From assembly GCA_001787005.1 (NCBI GenBank), contig MFUV01000013.1, positions 483 to 47,567 on the forward strand: DNA of 47,085 nucleotides. The letters are read 5' to 3'. The notes under the pieces are model-generated. The model had not been told where the DNA came from, made no database searches, and saw nothing but the letters and a program-made list of their open reading frames with translations. Position 1 is the first letter of the stretch. Every line of letters begins with the position of its first letter. Origin of the DNA: Candidatus Nomurabacteria bacterium RIFCSPLOWO2_01_FULL_39_18 (GTDB lineage Bacteria; Patescibacteriota; Minisyncoccia; Phycocordibacterales; UBA9973). Positions 9,571 to 19,432 of the stretch are shown piece after piece. The translations under genes were made by a program, and so were the position numbers.

Positions 9571-10116
9571 ATGAAAATTATTCCAGCAAAGATAAAAGGC
9601 GTTCTGATAATCGAACCGGATATTTTTGAAGATAATCGCGGATGGTTTGTCGCGTCTTATAATAAGAAAAAGCTATCGGAATTCGGAATAAATACCGAAT
9701 TTATTCAAGACAATCATTCTATGAGCAAGACAAAAGGCATCTTGCGGGGCCTTCATTTCCAAAATCATCCTTTTTCCCAAGCCAAGCTGGTCTATTGCAC
9801 TAGGGGCGCCGTCCTTGATGTTGTCGTGGATCTGCGCAAAAATTCACCAACGTACAAAAAATGGCTTTCCACTCTACTTTCGGAGGAAAATAAAAAGTTG
9901 CTTTTTATTCCAAGAGGTTTTGCGCATGGATTTATAACATTGACTGATAACGCCCTATTTCAATATAAAGTGGACAATGATTACGATAAGGCGTCGGAAA
10001 GAAGCATCAGGTTCGATGATCCCGAGATCGGCATAGATTGGGGCAACGCGAATCCTCTTTTGATAGACAGGGATCGAAATGCGCCGTTATTAAAGGATTG
10101 CGATATTAACTTTTAG
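9571..10116 (+). CDS. rfbC: dTDP-4-dehydrorhamnose 3,5-epimerase
   Basis: EDNRGWFVASYN...QDNHSMSKTKGILRGLHFQ...PRGFAHGF. Confidence 0.93.
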   Translation: MKIIPAKIKGVLIIEPDIFEDNRGWFVASYNKKKLSEFGINTEFIQDNHSMSKTKGILRGLHFQNHPFSQAKLVYCTRGAVLDVVVDLRKNSPTYKKWLSTLLSEENKKLLFIPRGFAHGFITLTDNALFQYKVDNDYDKASERSIRFDDPEIGIDWGNANPLLIDRDRNAPLLKDCDINF

Positions 10117-10125
10117 AAATTTTCT

Positions 10126-11082
10126 ATGAAAATATTAGTTACAGGCGGAGCAGGGTTTATAGGTTCCAACTTTATTATTTATATAATGGAGAAATATCCT
10201 GATTATAAAATCGTCAATCTAGACAAATTGACCTATGCCGGAAACTTAGAAAACCTAAAAAAAGTGGAGAATAATCCAAACTATACATTCATTCACGGCG
10301 ATATTTGCGATAGGAAAATTGTTGAAAGAGCAATGGAGGGATGCCAGACAGTTGTTCATTTTGCGGCGGAATCGCATGTGGACCGTTCCATCGACCAACC
10401 GGCGGTTTTCATCCAGACCAATATCATTGGCACTGAAATTTTGCTAGAAGTCGCGAAAGAATTAAATATTAAAAGATTCCACCACGTCTCTACCGATGAA
10501 GTCTTCGGCACACTATCTCTGAATAATTTAGAAGAAAAATTCAACGAAACTACCCCGTACTCCCCCCGTTCTCCATATTCTGCTTCTAAAGCCGGTTCCG
10601 ACCATTTAGTTAGGGCTTTTTTTGAAACTTATAATTTCCCCGCCACTATTTCAAACTGCACGAATAATTACGGACCGTTTCAGTTTCCCGAGAAAATAAT
10701 TCCGCTTTTTATAACAAATGCTTTTGAAGATAAGCCCCTCCCCATTTACGGCAAGGGTCAAGCTATCCGTGATTATCTTTATGTCATTGACCACTGTGTG
10801 GCTCTTGATTTAATAATTCACAAAGGCAAAATCGGAGAAACATATTGTATTGGTGGCGATTCCGAGAAAAATGGAGTGGAGATTGCTGACACTATTTTAA
10901 ATTTACTAGATAAGCCACAAAATCTAAAAACCTTTGTGGAGGACCGCAAGGGACACGATATGCGCTACGCGATGGATCACTCAAAAATAACCAGAGAACT
11001 GGGTTGGAAACCTTCAGTATCATTTGAGGAAGGAATAAAAAAGACAATTGCGTGGTATAAAAATAAAAAATGGAAAAAATAA
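10126..11082 (+). CDS. rfbB: dTDP-glucose 4,6-dehydratase
   Basis: [17 protein letters not shown]...HVSTDEVFG...YSASKAGSDHLV. Confidence 0.94.
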   Translation: MKILVTGGAGFIGSNFIIYIMEKYPDYKIVNLDKLTYAGNLENLKKVENNPNYTFIHGDICDRKIVERAMEGCQTVVHFAAESHVDRSIDQPAVFIQTNIIGTEILLEVAKELNIKRFHHVSTDEVFGTLSLNNLEEKFNETTPYSPRSPYSASKAGSDHLVRAFFETYNFPATISNCTNNYGPFQFPEKIIPLFITNAFEDKPLPIYGKGQAIRDYLYVIDHCVALDLIIHKGKIGETYCIGGDSEKNGVEIADTILNLLDKPQNLKTFVEDRKGHDMRYAMDHSKITRELGWKPSVSFEEGIKKTIAWYKNKKWKK

Positions 11083-11780
11083 AATTAAGCATTTGTATTC
11101 CAACTTATGAAATGCGCGGAGAAGCCAAAAGAGTCTTGACTCGCAGTTTTGATATATTAAAAAAACAAACCTTCAAAGACTTTGAAGTGGTTGTTTCCGA
11201 TAATTCAGAAGATGATATTATAAAAAATCTTTGTAAAAATTCCGAGTATCAATTACTGAATATAAACTATTTTAAAAATCCAAGAAAAGGCATAGCTCAA
11301 AATACAAATGAAGCGATTAAGAATGCTAAGGGAGAAATTATAAAAATTCTATACATGGACGACTATTTGGCAAATGAGAATTCTCTCCAAAGAATAGTAG
11401 AAAATTTTAAAGGATATTGGTTGGTTACAGGATGTGAGCATGATGACAATAAACATAGATACAATCCACATTATCCAAAATATAATAAAAAGATATATTA
11501 CGGTAAAAATACCCTTGGCTCTCCTTCGGTCCTAGCCATAAAAAATGGAAATCCTTTACTCTTCGATGAGAATATGACTTGGTTGCTGGATTGTGATTAC
11601 TACAAGCGAATGCACGACAAGTATGGAGAGCCGAACATTTTAAATGAGGTAAATGTGATAATAGGAATAAGTGAACATCAGGTTACAAATATTTTATCCA
11701 ATTTCGTTAAGAAAAAAGAGTATTTATATATGCTAAAAAAATACAAAAAAGAGCTATTCTATTGGCTGAAATTGTGGTAG
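11070..11780 (+). CDS. Glycosyltransferase family 2
   Basis: LSICIPTYEMRGEAKRVLTRSFDILKKQTFKDFEVVVSDNS. Confidence 0.87.
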   Translation: MEKIKLSICIPTYEMRGEAKRVLTRSFDILKKQTFKDFEVVVSDNSEDDIIKNLCKNSEYQLLNINYFKNPRKGIAQNTNEAIKNAKGEIIKILYMDDYLANENSLQRIVENFKGYWLVTGCEHDDNKHRYNPHYPKYNKKIYYGKNTLGSPSVLAIKNGNPLLFDENMTWLLDCDYYKRMHDKYGEPNILNEVNVIIGISEHQVTNILSNFVKKKEYLYMLKKYKKELFYWLKLW

Positions 11781-11790
11781 AATAATCTGC

Positions 11791-12867
11791 ATGATACCTG
11801 TATTAAAACCAACAATAGATAAAAGAACGAAGAAAGAACTTTTAAAAGTGCTAGATTCCGGCTGGTGGGGTTTCGGTCCAAAGACATTGGAGTTTGAGAA
11901 AAAATTCGCGGAATATGTGGGAACAAAATATTGCGTGGCAACAAATTCTGGAACTTCGGCATTGGATTTATGCCTTAAAGTTTATAATATCAAGGGCGGT
12001 GAACTTATTACTACTCCGATGACATTTGTGTCTGATGCTATAGTTGGGGAATGGAATAATATGGATGTAACTTTTGCCGACATTGACCCTAACACTCTTT
12101 GCCTCGACCCCAAGTCTCTAGTTATTACAAAAAAGACAAAAGCCATAATCACGGTTGATTCGCACGGAAGATTGGCCGATATAAAAGGAATAAGAAAAAA
12201 ATTCAAAGGTTTAATTATCGAAGATGCCGCGCACGCAATGTACACCCCCGGTGCAGGTAAGGATGCAGACATAACCATTTGGAGTTTTCAAGCCGTTAAG
12301 TCTATGCCAATGTGGGACGGCGGAGCCATCACCACGAATGATGAAAAAATTTACAAAAAATTACGTACTCTGACATGGTTAGGCGTGGAAAAATCAACAT
12401 ATGAAAGAGCAGTGGGTAAAAAGTACACTTGGGATTATGATATTATCCAAAGCCAAGGAATTAAGGCGTATATGACAGATACCCAGGCAGTTGTGGGATT
12501 GGGTCAGTTGCGCAGACTAGAGAAAACAAATGCTCGCAGAAGAGAAATAGAATCCATGTATAATAAGGCATTCAAAAATATGCCCCAAATAAAAATACCC
12601 ATGCACTCCCACACAGTCCAGTACTACACGATGAAATGCGAAAACCGAAACGAACTGTCTGAGTTTCTCGCGGATCACGATATAGTAACCTCGGTTCATT
12701 TCAAACCCTTGTCGGAAATGACTTACTGGAAAAAAGCGGTAAAAAGGCCTCTGCCAGTAAATGACAGGGTTTGGCTAAAATTGCTCACCTTGCCGGTTCA
12801 CGACGCTTTAACTAATAAAGGAGTAAAATTCATTATCAAAAAAGTAAAGGAGTTTTATGCGAAATAA
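11791..12867 (+). CDS. DegT/DnrJ/EryC1/StrS sugar aminotransferase
   Basis: VGTKYCVATNSGTSALDLCLK...IIEDAAHAM...WSFQAVKSMPMWDGGAI. Confidence 0.9.
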   Translation: MIPVLKPTIDKRTKKELLKVLDSGWWGFGPKTLEFEKKFAEYVGTKYCVATNSGTSALDLCLKVYNIKGGELITTPMTFVSDAIVGEWNNMDVTFADIDPNTLCLDPKSLVITKKTKAIITVDSHGRLADIKGIRKKFKGLIIEDAAHAMYTPGAGKDADITIWSFQAVKSMPMWDGGAITTNDEKIYKKLRTLTWLGVEKSTYERAVGKKYTWDYDIIQSQGIKAYMTDTQAVVGLGQLRRLEKTNARRREIESMYNKAFKNMPQIKIPMHSHTVQYYTMKCENRNELSEFLADHDIVTSVHFKPLSEMTYWKKAVKRPLPVNDRVWLKLLTLPVHDALTNKGVKFIIKKVKEFYAK

Positions 12868-13489
12868 AATTTTAATTACTGGCGGAGATGGAAAACTGGC
12901 TACAGAATTAAAAAAACATCTCAAGGGAGATTACTTGAATAAAAAAGACTTCGATTTCACGAAACTTATTATGCTTAAGAAAAAGTATGATTTGATCGTA
13001 CACGCTGGCGCCTATACAAATGTAAAAAAAGCTGAATTTGAAGAAAAAAAAGAATGCTTTATGGCGAATGTTTATGGAACATTTAATCTTGTGCAACATT
13101 ATAAGGATATTCCTTTTGTATTTATATCTACCGAATACGCCCATAACCCCATTAGTGTATATGCTGTAACCAAAAAACTGGGTGAAGAAGTAGTGAAAAC
13201 ACATCCCAATCATCTAATCATTAGAACTTTATTTAAGCCCAATCCCTTCCCTTTCCCAAGAGCGTACAAGGACCAATACACTCAAGGCGACTATGTAGAT
13301 GTCATCGCAAAACTACTTGCAAGAAGAATAAAAAAATGGAATAAAAAAACATGTAAATTAGAATATTTGGGCACGGGCAGAAAGACGATGTTTGAACTTG
13401 CAAAAAGAACTTGCCCGGATGTGGAGCCAAATAGCATTTATGATTATATGAAAGAAACCGGGCTTTTTATTCCAAAGGATTATGAGTAA
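12857..13489 (+). CDS. Short RmlD-like NAD(P)-dependent sugar reductase
   Basis: ILITGGDGKLATELKKHL...VHAGAYTNVKKAE...FVFISTEYA; 210 aa. Confidence 0.7.
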   Translation: MRNKILITGGDGKLATELKKHLKGDYLNKKDFDFTKLIMLKKKYDLIVHAGAYTNVKKAEFEEKKECFMANVYGTFNLVQHYKDIPFVFISTEYAHNPISVYAVTKKLGEEVVKTHPNHLIIRTLFKPNPFPFPRAYKDQYTQGDYVDVIAKLLARRIKKWNKKTCKLEYLGTGRKTMFELAKRTCPDVEPNSIYDYMKETGLFIPKDYE

Positions 13490-15128
13490 AATAAAGCTTC
13501 CTAATGTAACTTTATGCTGTTTTGGATCAGAGAGATATAGGGACCAGCAACAAAGGGCTCTTGATTATAGCTCAAAAGGGATAGAATTCGGAGCTGTAAA
13601 GAATATTATTGTAAACACAAATACCATCGATGAATGGAACAGAGCTGTTGTATTTGATTTAGGAGACCACATAGATACTGACTTTGCCCTGCTGATACAC
13701 CACGATGGAGGAGTGGGAGAACCGCAATTGTGGCGAGAAGAATGGTTAAAATATGATTTTATTGGCTCCCCTTTTCCACTGCCAACAGATAATTTTTCCT
13801 ATCGAGATATTAATGGAACAATCCAAAGAGTTGGCAACAGTGTATCTTTGAGATCAAAAAAACTCCTGCAATTACCAAAGAAGATAGGAATGGAATGGAA
13901 ACCCTTTCATGGATTTTATAATGAAGACGGTTATATTTGCGTGAATATGAGGCATATTTTTGAAAAGCATGGATGTAAATTCGCTCCTTTTGAAGAAGCG
14001 CTATTATTCGGCCGAGAAATGCCCCTGCCGGAAAATAAAGGTCTGAAAACTTTTGTGTATCATAAAACAATAGGCGAAAATGCCTGCTATCCAAATTTTG
14101 AAATAGGCAACTCGTTAGTTACTGAAATGTATAAAGGTCAAGGGTTAGGAAATCAGCTTTTTTGTTATGTTGCCACGAGAACCATAGCCGCAGATAAGGA
14201 CTATGATTTCGGCATTATGAATAGAGAATTATTTAAAGGAATTGATTTTTTAAACCTAGATTTCGGGAAAAAAATAATTGGAGGCAAGGGTCCCGAAGGC
14301 GGCCCGCCAACAAAACTACCAGAGGGTATAAATTATTATTATAATGAAAAGAAGATAATCCACCCTGTTGATGGATCTGATATAAGATTGTATGATAAAA
14401 ATCTTGTCAATGTTTTACCCAATACTAAAATAGACGGCCTGATGCAAGATGAAAAATATTTTGAGCACAGAAAGCCGGAGATTAGAGAATGGCTAAGGGT
14501 GAAACAAGAATATGAATGCTATGATTATGCGGACGATAATATTTGCGTGATAAACTTCCGAGGTGGAGAATACGCGCGACATAAAGACCTGTACTTGAAC
14601 AAAAAATACTGGGAAGATGCTGTGAATAATATGCTGAAGATAAATAAGAATTTCAAGTTTGTTGTAATCACGGATGATGTATATGAAGCAAAGAAATTCT
14701 TTCCAAATTATGATGTTTTTCATTTCAGCATTGGAAAAGATTACAGCATAATAAAAAATGCGTATTATTTAATCCTTTCTAATTCAAGTTTTCCATGGTT
14801 CCCCGCTTGGCTGTCAGAAAATCTTAAATACTGCATTGCTCCAAAATATTGGGCAAGACACAATACATCCGATGGATATTGGAGTTGCGGTTATAACATC
14901 ACCAAGGGATGGATGTATCAGGACAGAGATGGAAAACTGAACGATTACGCGACTTGCATCAGAGAATTCGAAGAATATAAGAAAAATCATCCAGATTTTT
15001 TTAATGTAAAAAATAATAAAATCAAACAACTCAAGAAAATCAATCCCTTTTTGTTTTTGAAGAAAAAAATAGGCGGTTTGCTTTCACTCAAGACAAAAAA
15101 TTTAATAAGCAGATTTATAAAAATATAA
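13482..15128 (+). CDS. Fusion: DUF5672-like N-terminal + GT11-like (fucosyltransferase-like) C-terminal
   Basis: N: DFALLIHHDGGVGEPQLWREEWLKYDFIGSPFP...VGNSVSLRSKKLL; C: YKGQGLGNQLFCYVATRTIA...VINFRGGEYARH...LSNSSFPWFPAWLS. Confidence 0.7.
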   Translation: MSKIKLPNVTLCCFGSERYRDQQQRALDYSSKGIEFGAVKNIIVNTNTIDEWNRAVVFDLGDHIDTDFALLIHHDGGVGEPQLWREEWLKYDFIGSPFPLPTDNFSYRDINGTIQRVGNSVSLRSKKLLQLPKKIGMEWKPFHGFYNEDGYICVNMRHIFEKHGCKFAPFEEALLFGREMPLPENKGLKTFVYHKTIGENACYPNFEIGNSLVTEMYKGQGLGNQLFCYVATRTIAADKDYDFGIMNRELFKGIDFLNLDFGKKIIGGKGPEGGPPTKLPEGINYYYNEKKIIHPVDGSDIRLYDKNLVNVLPNTKIDGLMQDEKYFEHRKPEIREWLRVKQEYECYDYADDNICVINFRGGEYARHKDLYLNKKYWEDAVNNMLKINKNFKFVVITDDVYEAKKFFPNYDVFHFSIGKDYSIIKNAYYLILSNSSFPWFPAWLSENLKYCIAPKYWARHNTSDGYWSCGYNITKGWMYQDRDGKLNDYATCIREFEEYKKNHPDFFNVKNNKIKQLKKINPFLFLKKKIGGLLSLKTKNLISRFIKI

Positions 15129-15130
15129 AA

Positions 15131-16735
15131 ATGAAAATTGAGAAAAATTTTTTAATGGTTTCAAACTACAACGCTGACATAAGTTGGATTCTAGACTACA
15201 CTGATAATTACATCATCTATGACCGAAGCGACACAGATGAATGGATAAAGCCTTTTGATCCTAAGAAGGTGAAAAAAGTAAAAAACATCGGATGGGATAT
15301 TTATGACAAATTGACCTATCTCATAGACAATTACAACAATCTGCCAGAGGTAATTATTTTAGCAAAAGGAAACTTTTTTAAATACATATCAAGAGAAGAG
15401 TTTAACCTGAATTGTAATAATACACACTTTACTCCCCTTTTGACAAAACACCATAAGACACATTTGCCTGTTTGTTTTTACGATAAAGATGGAATGTTTA
15501 ATGAAGTAAACAATAGCTGGTATTTAAGAATATTCCCTGCAAAATACTTCAGTAGCTACAATCAATTTATCAAGAATTTTGGCATAGAAAAGCCAGAATA
15601 CGTAAAATTCGCCCCCGGCTCAAATTATATTGTGACCAGAGACAACATCCTGAAGCATCCGAAATCATTCTATGAACAATTAAGACACTGTATTGACTAT
15701 TCAACTCTGCCCGGTGAAGCCCAAATAATAGAAAGATTTTTGTATACTCTTTGGACTACTGATAAAAAATTCAGTTCCGAAATGCTAAAATTAATACCTC
15801 AAAGTTTGTTTTATAGGATATATAAAAAGGCTTTGATTTTTTTTATAAATAACATACTAAAAACAATAAGAGCTGGCAGAAATAAAAAGGATTGGTTAAC
15901 GGTCGAAGAAATAAAAAACTTTAGAAAAAAAATAAAGATTTACGATATTTTCACTTATAATGGGGAAGCTGATATTTTAGAAATTCGCTTAAATATTCTC
16001 TATGATACTGTGGATCAATTTATTATTGTTGAAGCGCCCACAACTTTTTCTGGATTAAACAAACCACTATATTTTCAAGAACAAAAAGAGCGTTTTAAGC
16101 CATTTCTAGAAAAAATAAAATATTTTGTCATAGATGATTACCCAAATGATCAGGAATTATTAAAGCTTGCTGACTCAAGTTCCAATGTTCCCACAAATGG
16201 TCCGGAACACTGGAGAAGAGAGTTCTACCAGAAAGAAAGCATCAAAAAAGCCTTGACCCATCTACAAGACGAAGACATCTGTTTCATTGGAGATGTGGAT
16301 GAAATATGGAACCCGGAAGTTTTAATTAACTACGCAAAAGATGACATTTTCAAATTAAGGCAAAATGTCTATACTTATTATTTAAACAATCGCTCTAGCG
16401 AACCTTGGGCCGGAACTATTGTGACAAAATATAAAAATATAAAAAACGACTGTTTAAACCACCTGCGGACTAAAGGGAAAACAAAATATGTTTACATAGA
16501 AAGGGGCGGGTGGCATTTTACAAGCATGGGAGGAATTAATGAAGTCCGTAGAAAATTGAATGATAGTTATACCAAAGATAGTTATAATACAAAAGAAGTT
16601 CAGGAAAAATTGGAAGAAAGATTTGGTAAAAAAGATTATATTGGAAGAAATAGATTTAAGTTCTGGACTGATGAAAAAGAGCTGCCTAAATATTTATTGG
16701 AAAATAAGGAAAAGTATGAGCATTTATTTAAATAA
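15131..16735 (+). CDS. Fusion: DUF3431-like N-terminal + GT17 (beta-1,4-GlcNAc-transferase-like) C-terminal
   Basis: C: IYDIFTYNGEADILEIRLNILYDTVDQFIIVEAPTTFSGLNKPLYF...DEDICFIGDVDEIWNP...GGWHFTSMGG, typical GT17; N: ISWILDYTDNYIIYDRSD...NLPEVIILAKGNFFKY. Confidence 0.75.
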   Translation: MKIEKNFLMVSNYNADISWILDYTDNYIIYDRSDTDEWIKPFDPKKVKKVKNIGWDIYDKLTYLIDNYNNLPEVIILAKGNFFKYISREEFNLNCNNTHFTPLLTKHHKTHLPVCFYDKDGMFNEVNNSWYLRIFPAKYFSSYNQFIKNFGIEKPEYVKFAPGSNYIVTRDNILKHPKSFYEQLRHCIDYSTLPGEAQIIERFLYTLWTTDKKFSSEMLKLIPQSLFYRIYKKALIFFINNILKTIRAGRNKKDWLTVEEIKNFRKKIKIYDIFTYNGEADILEIRLNILYDTVDQFIIVEAPTTFSGLNKPLYFQEQKERFKPFLEKIKYFVIDDYPNDQELLKLADSSSNVPTNGPEHWRREFYQKESIKKALTHLQDEDICFIGDVDEIWNPEVLINYAKDDIFKLRQNVYTYYLNNRSSEPWAGTIVTKYKNIKNDCLNHLRTKGKTKYVYIERGGWHFTSMGGINEVRRKLNDSYTKDSYNTKEVQEKLEERFGKKDYIGRNRFKFWTDEKELPKYLLENKEKYEHLFK

Positions 16736-16736
16736 T

Positions 16737-17573
16737 ATGAAAAATAATATAAAAAAATACGTGGGTAAACTATTGCCAGAAAATATAAAATACTTTATCC
16801 GTAAAATATTAAACTTCGTAAAACACGACAGCAACACAAAAATACCCATAGAAGAACTTAAAATATTCGAAGCACTCAAAGATTCTATGCAAATAGTTTT
16901 TGACATAGGAGCAAGGGAAGATTTGTCGTTTTTTAGTATAAAAAAGAATTGTTTTTACCACCTATTTGAACCAAATAAAAAATTTACAGCGTTGCTAAAA
17001 AAACAAATATCTTTATTGGAGAATCATAATATAAAACTAAATGAATTTGGTTTATCTGATAAAAACGAGGATAACTGTATTTACTATGAACAGAGTCAAT
17101 CTTTTGTGATAAACCCATTTATCAAGGATATTGATACAGGTCAAAGATATTCTCTCAGAACATTAGATGAGTATGTTTCTAAGAATAAAATACCATTCAT
17201 TGATTTTTTGAAAATTGATGCGGAAGGCATGGACTATCGGATCATCAAAGGGGGAGCTGATGTGATAAAAAACAAGACTTCTTATATTCAATTTGAATAT
17301 TGGGATGGTGTAAAAAAATTTGTAGATATATTAGGTAATGATTTTAATTTATATTTAATGATAGAGCCCAGATTACTTGATGCAATTTTAAACGACGCTA
17401 TAAACAATATGACTCAAGCCCAAAAACAAAAAGATTATACAAAGTCAATTACTGCCCTAGATAACGAACTTATCGATCTAATTGATGGTATATTAATTCC
17501 AAAAGGATATGGGGGCAATATTCTAGGCATTAAAAAAAATATCAATAATAAAATTATAGAGAAAATAAAATAA
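16737..17573 (+). CDS. FkbM-family methyltransferase
   Basis: IVFDIGAREDLSFFSIKKNCFYHLFEPN...LRTLDEYVSKNKIPFIDFLKIDAEGMDYRIIKGG. Start moved from 16560 to the ATG 2 nt after the upstream stop. Confidence 0.8.
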   Translation: MKNNIKKYVGKLLPENIKYFIRKILNFVKHDSNTKIPIEELKIFEALKDSMQIVFDIGAREDLSFFSIKKNCFYHLFEPNKKFTALLKKQISLLENHNIKLNEFGLSDKNEDNCIYYEQSQSFVINPFIKDIDTGQRYSLRTLDEYVSKNKIPFIDFLKIDAEGMDYRIIKGGADVIKNKTSYIQFEYWDGVKKFVDILGNDFNLYLMIEPRLLDAILNDAINNMTQAQKQKDYTKSITALDNELIDLIDGILIPKGYGGNILGIKKNINNKIIEKIK

Positions 17574-17585
17574 ATAACAACAAAT

Positions 17586-18110
17586 TTATTTTGTAAATGC
17601 GATTAATTTTTTTACTCTTACTAATCGTTCTTGGGGCGAACCAATTATCTCAACAAACGGAATTTTATGCTTTTCCAAAACATCCCTGATTCGCCAATCT
17701 ATAGCTTGCTGAAATTTAGTATCAGTTGAGCGTAGCCCGTCATCATCAATGGCAAATTGTCCGCTGGGCAAATACAAAACTAGATCGTATTTATTAAATC
17801 TGGGCGCTAATGCCTTAATAGCCAATTTAGTCAAAGACGGTTCTCCTGGGAATAAATGCTCAATATAGGCCAGTAAATCAATGCAGGAGCGGTCAGCCAC
17901 CCACTTACTATCCCTCCTTTCCAGTTCAATTTGCTTTGCAATTAGCCAAAGTTCTGTTTCTGTTGTCGCAGTGTGATCAATGTTATACCCTGCTTCCTTA
18001 GCTAACCGCGCCGCTTCAGGTAAAATTTTTAAATCGGGATAATACTCGTTGATTTGCTTCGCTAAAGTAGTCTTACCCACTCCTTGAGCGCCAATAATTG
18101 CAATTTTCAT
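17586..18110 (-). CDS. P-loop NTPase, NadR/AAA_28-like kinase
   Basis: IAIIGAQGVGKTTLAKQI Walker A; ADRSCIDLLAYIEH. Confidence 0.75.
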   Translation of the reverse strand: MKIAIIGAQGVGKTTLAKQINEYYPDLKILPEAARLAKEAGYNIDHTATTETELWLIAKQIELERRDSKWVADRSCIDLLAYIEHLFPGEPSLTKLAIKALAPRFNKYDLVLYLPSGQFAIDDDGLRSTDTKFQQAIDWRIRDVLEKHKIPFVEIIGSPQERLVRVKKLIAFTK

Positions 18111-18113
18111 AAA

Positions 18114-19373
18114 TTATTTTGTGCCTTCTCTCCATCCAGACATATATTCTTTCTGCCTTTTTGACAAGACATCTATCTTCGCCCCCAGACTATTTAGTTT
18201 AAAAGTAGCAATTTTCCTATCCAGCATTTCCGGAAGAACATGCACTGAATTGGAAAGTTTGCCTTTGTTTTTCAAAACAAATTCTGCGGCCAAGATCTGA
18301 TTGGCAAAACTCATATCCATAACTGAAGCCGGGTGCCCTTCAGCGCTACCCAAGTTCACTAGCCTGCCACCAGCCAAAACAAATATAGTTTTTCCGTTTT
18401 TTAATTTGTAACTTTCCACGAAATCTCTCAAAATTTTTTTGGTCTTAGTTATTTTTTTAAGCGCGACCAAATCAATTTCCACATCAAAGTGTCCGGAATT
18501 TGAAATTATGCATCCATCTTTCATAGTTTTAAATGTTTCAGTGCCGACGACATTGATATTGCCGGTGACAGTACAAATAAAATCCGCAGCCGTGGCCGCT
18601 TCTGTCATCGGCATAACCCGAAATCCATCCATCAAGGCTTCAAGTGCTTTGACTGCATCGATTTCCGTAACTATGACATTCGCTCCCATTCCGCGAGCCC
18701 GCATCGCAAGTCCTTTTCCGCACCATCCATAACCAGCAACGACAAAAACTGAACCGGCCATCAATTTATTTGTAGCGCGAATAATGCCATCGAGAGTTGA
18801 TTGCCCAGTGCCATAACGGTTATCGAAAAAATGCTTAGTCATAGATTCATTCACGGCAATAACCGGGAAAAGCAAAGCGCCTTCCTCAACCATTGATTTC
18901 AATCGCGTAACTCCGGTCGTAGTTTCTTCCGTTCCGCCAAATATTTTTTTCGCCTGATTCAGTCTTCCTGAATGCAATTCTCCCGCAAGATCGGCGCCAT
19001 CATCCATGGTAATATCGGGTTTCATATCAAGCACACTGTTTAGGTGCTCAAAATATTTTGTTTTCGTTTCTCCTTTTTTTGCGAAAACTGGAATTTTGAA
19101 TTTTTTTACCAGCGCGGCCGCCACATCATCTTGAGTCGAAAGAGGGTTAGAAGCGCATAAGCCAACTTTTGCGCCAGCTTCTTTGAGCGCAATCACTAAA
19201 TTGGCTGTCTCTGCCGTCACATGCAAGCAGGCCCCAATAGTAACATTTTTAAATAGTTTTGATTTTTTAAAATCCAAAGCGATACTCGAAAGCACAGGCA
19301 TGTCCTTTCTGGCCCACTCGATTTTGATCATCCCTTTATCTGCCAAGTTTGCATCTTTAACATCATATTTCAT
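18114..19373 (-). CDS. ahcY: Adenosylhomocysteinase
   Basis: GACLHVTAETANLVIALKEAGA...ASNPLSTQDDVAAAL...VVAGYGWCGKGLAMRARGMGANVIVTE...GHFDVEID. Confidence 0.93.
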   Translation of the reverse strand: MKYDVKDANLADKGMIKIEWARKDMPVLSSIALDFKKSKLFKNVTIGACLHVTAETANLVIALKEAGAKVGLCASNPLSTQDDVAAALVKKFKIPVFAKKGETKTKYFEHLNSVLDMKPDITMDDGADLAGELHSGRLNQAKKIFGGTEETTTGVTRLKSMVEEGALLFPVIAVNESMTKHFFDNRYGTGQSTLDGIIRATNKLMAGSVFVVAGYGWCGKGLAMRARGMGANVIVTEIDAVKALEALMDGFRVMPMTEAATAADFICTVTGNINVVGTETFKTMKDGCIISNSGHFDVEIDLVALKKITKTKKILRDFVESYKLKNGKTIFVLAGGRLVNLGSAEGHPASVMDMSFANQILAAEFVLKNKGKLSNSVHVLPEMLDRKIATFKLNSLGAKIDVLSKRQKEYMSGWREGTK

Positions 19374-19432
19374 AATCGGTATTCTAGCATAAAAAAATTA
19401 AAAAATGTTATACTGAGAAAAGTAAAAAACAT

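Noticed and set aside
16560-16736. Upstream start of the FkbM ORF from the track
   Set aside because: Would overlap the GT17 gene by 176 nt; the ATG at 16737 directly follows its stop codon and matches the domain start.
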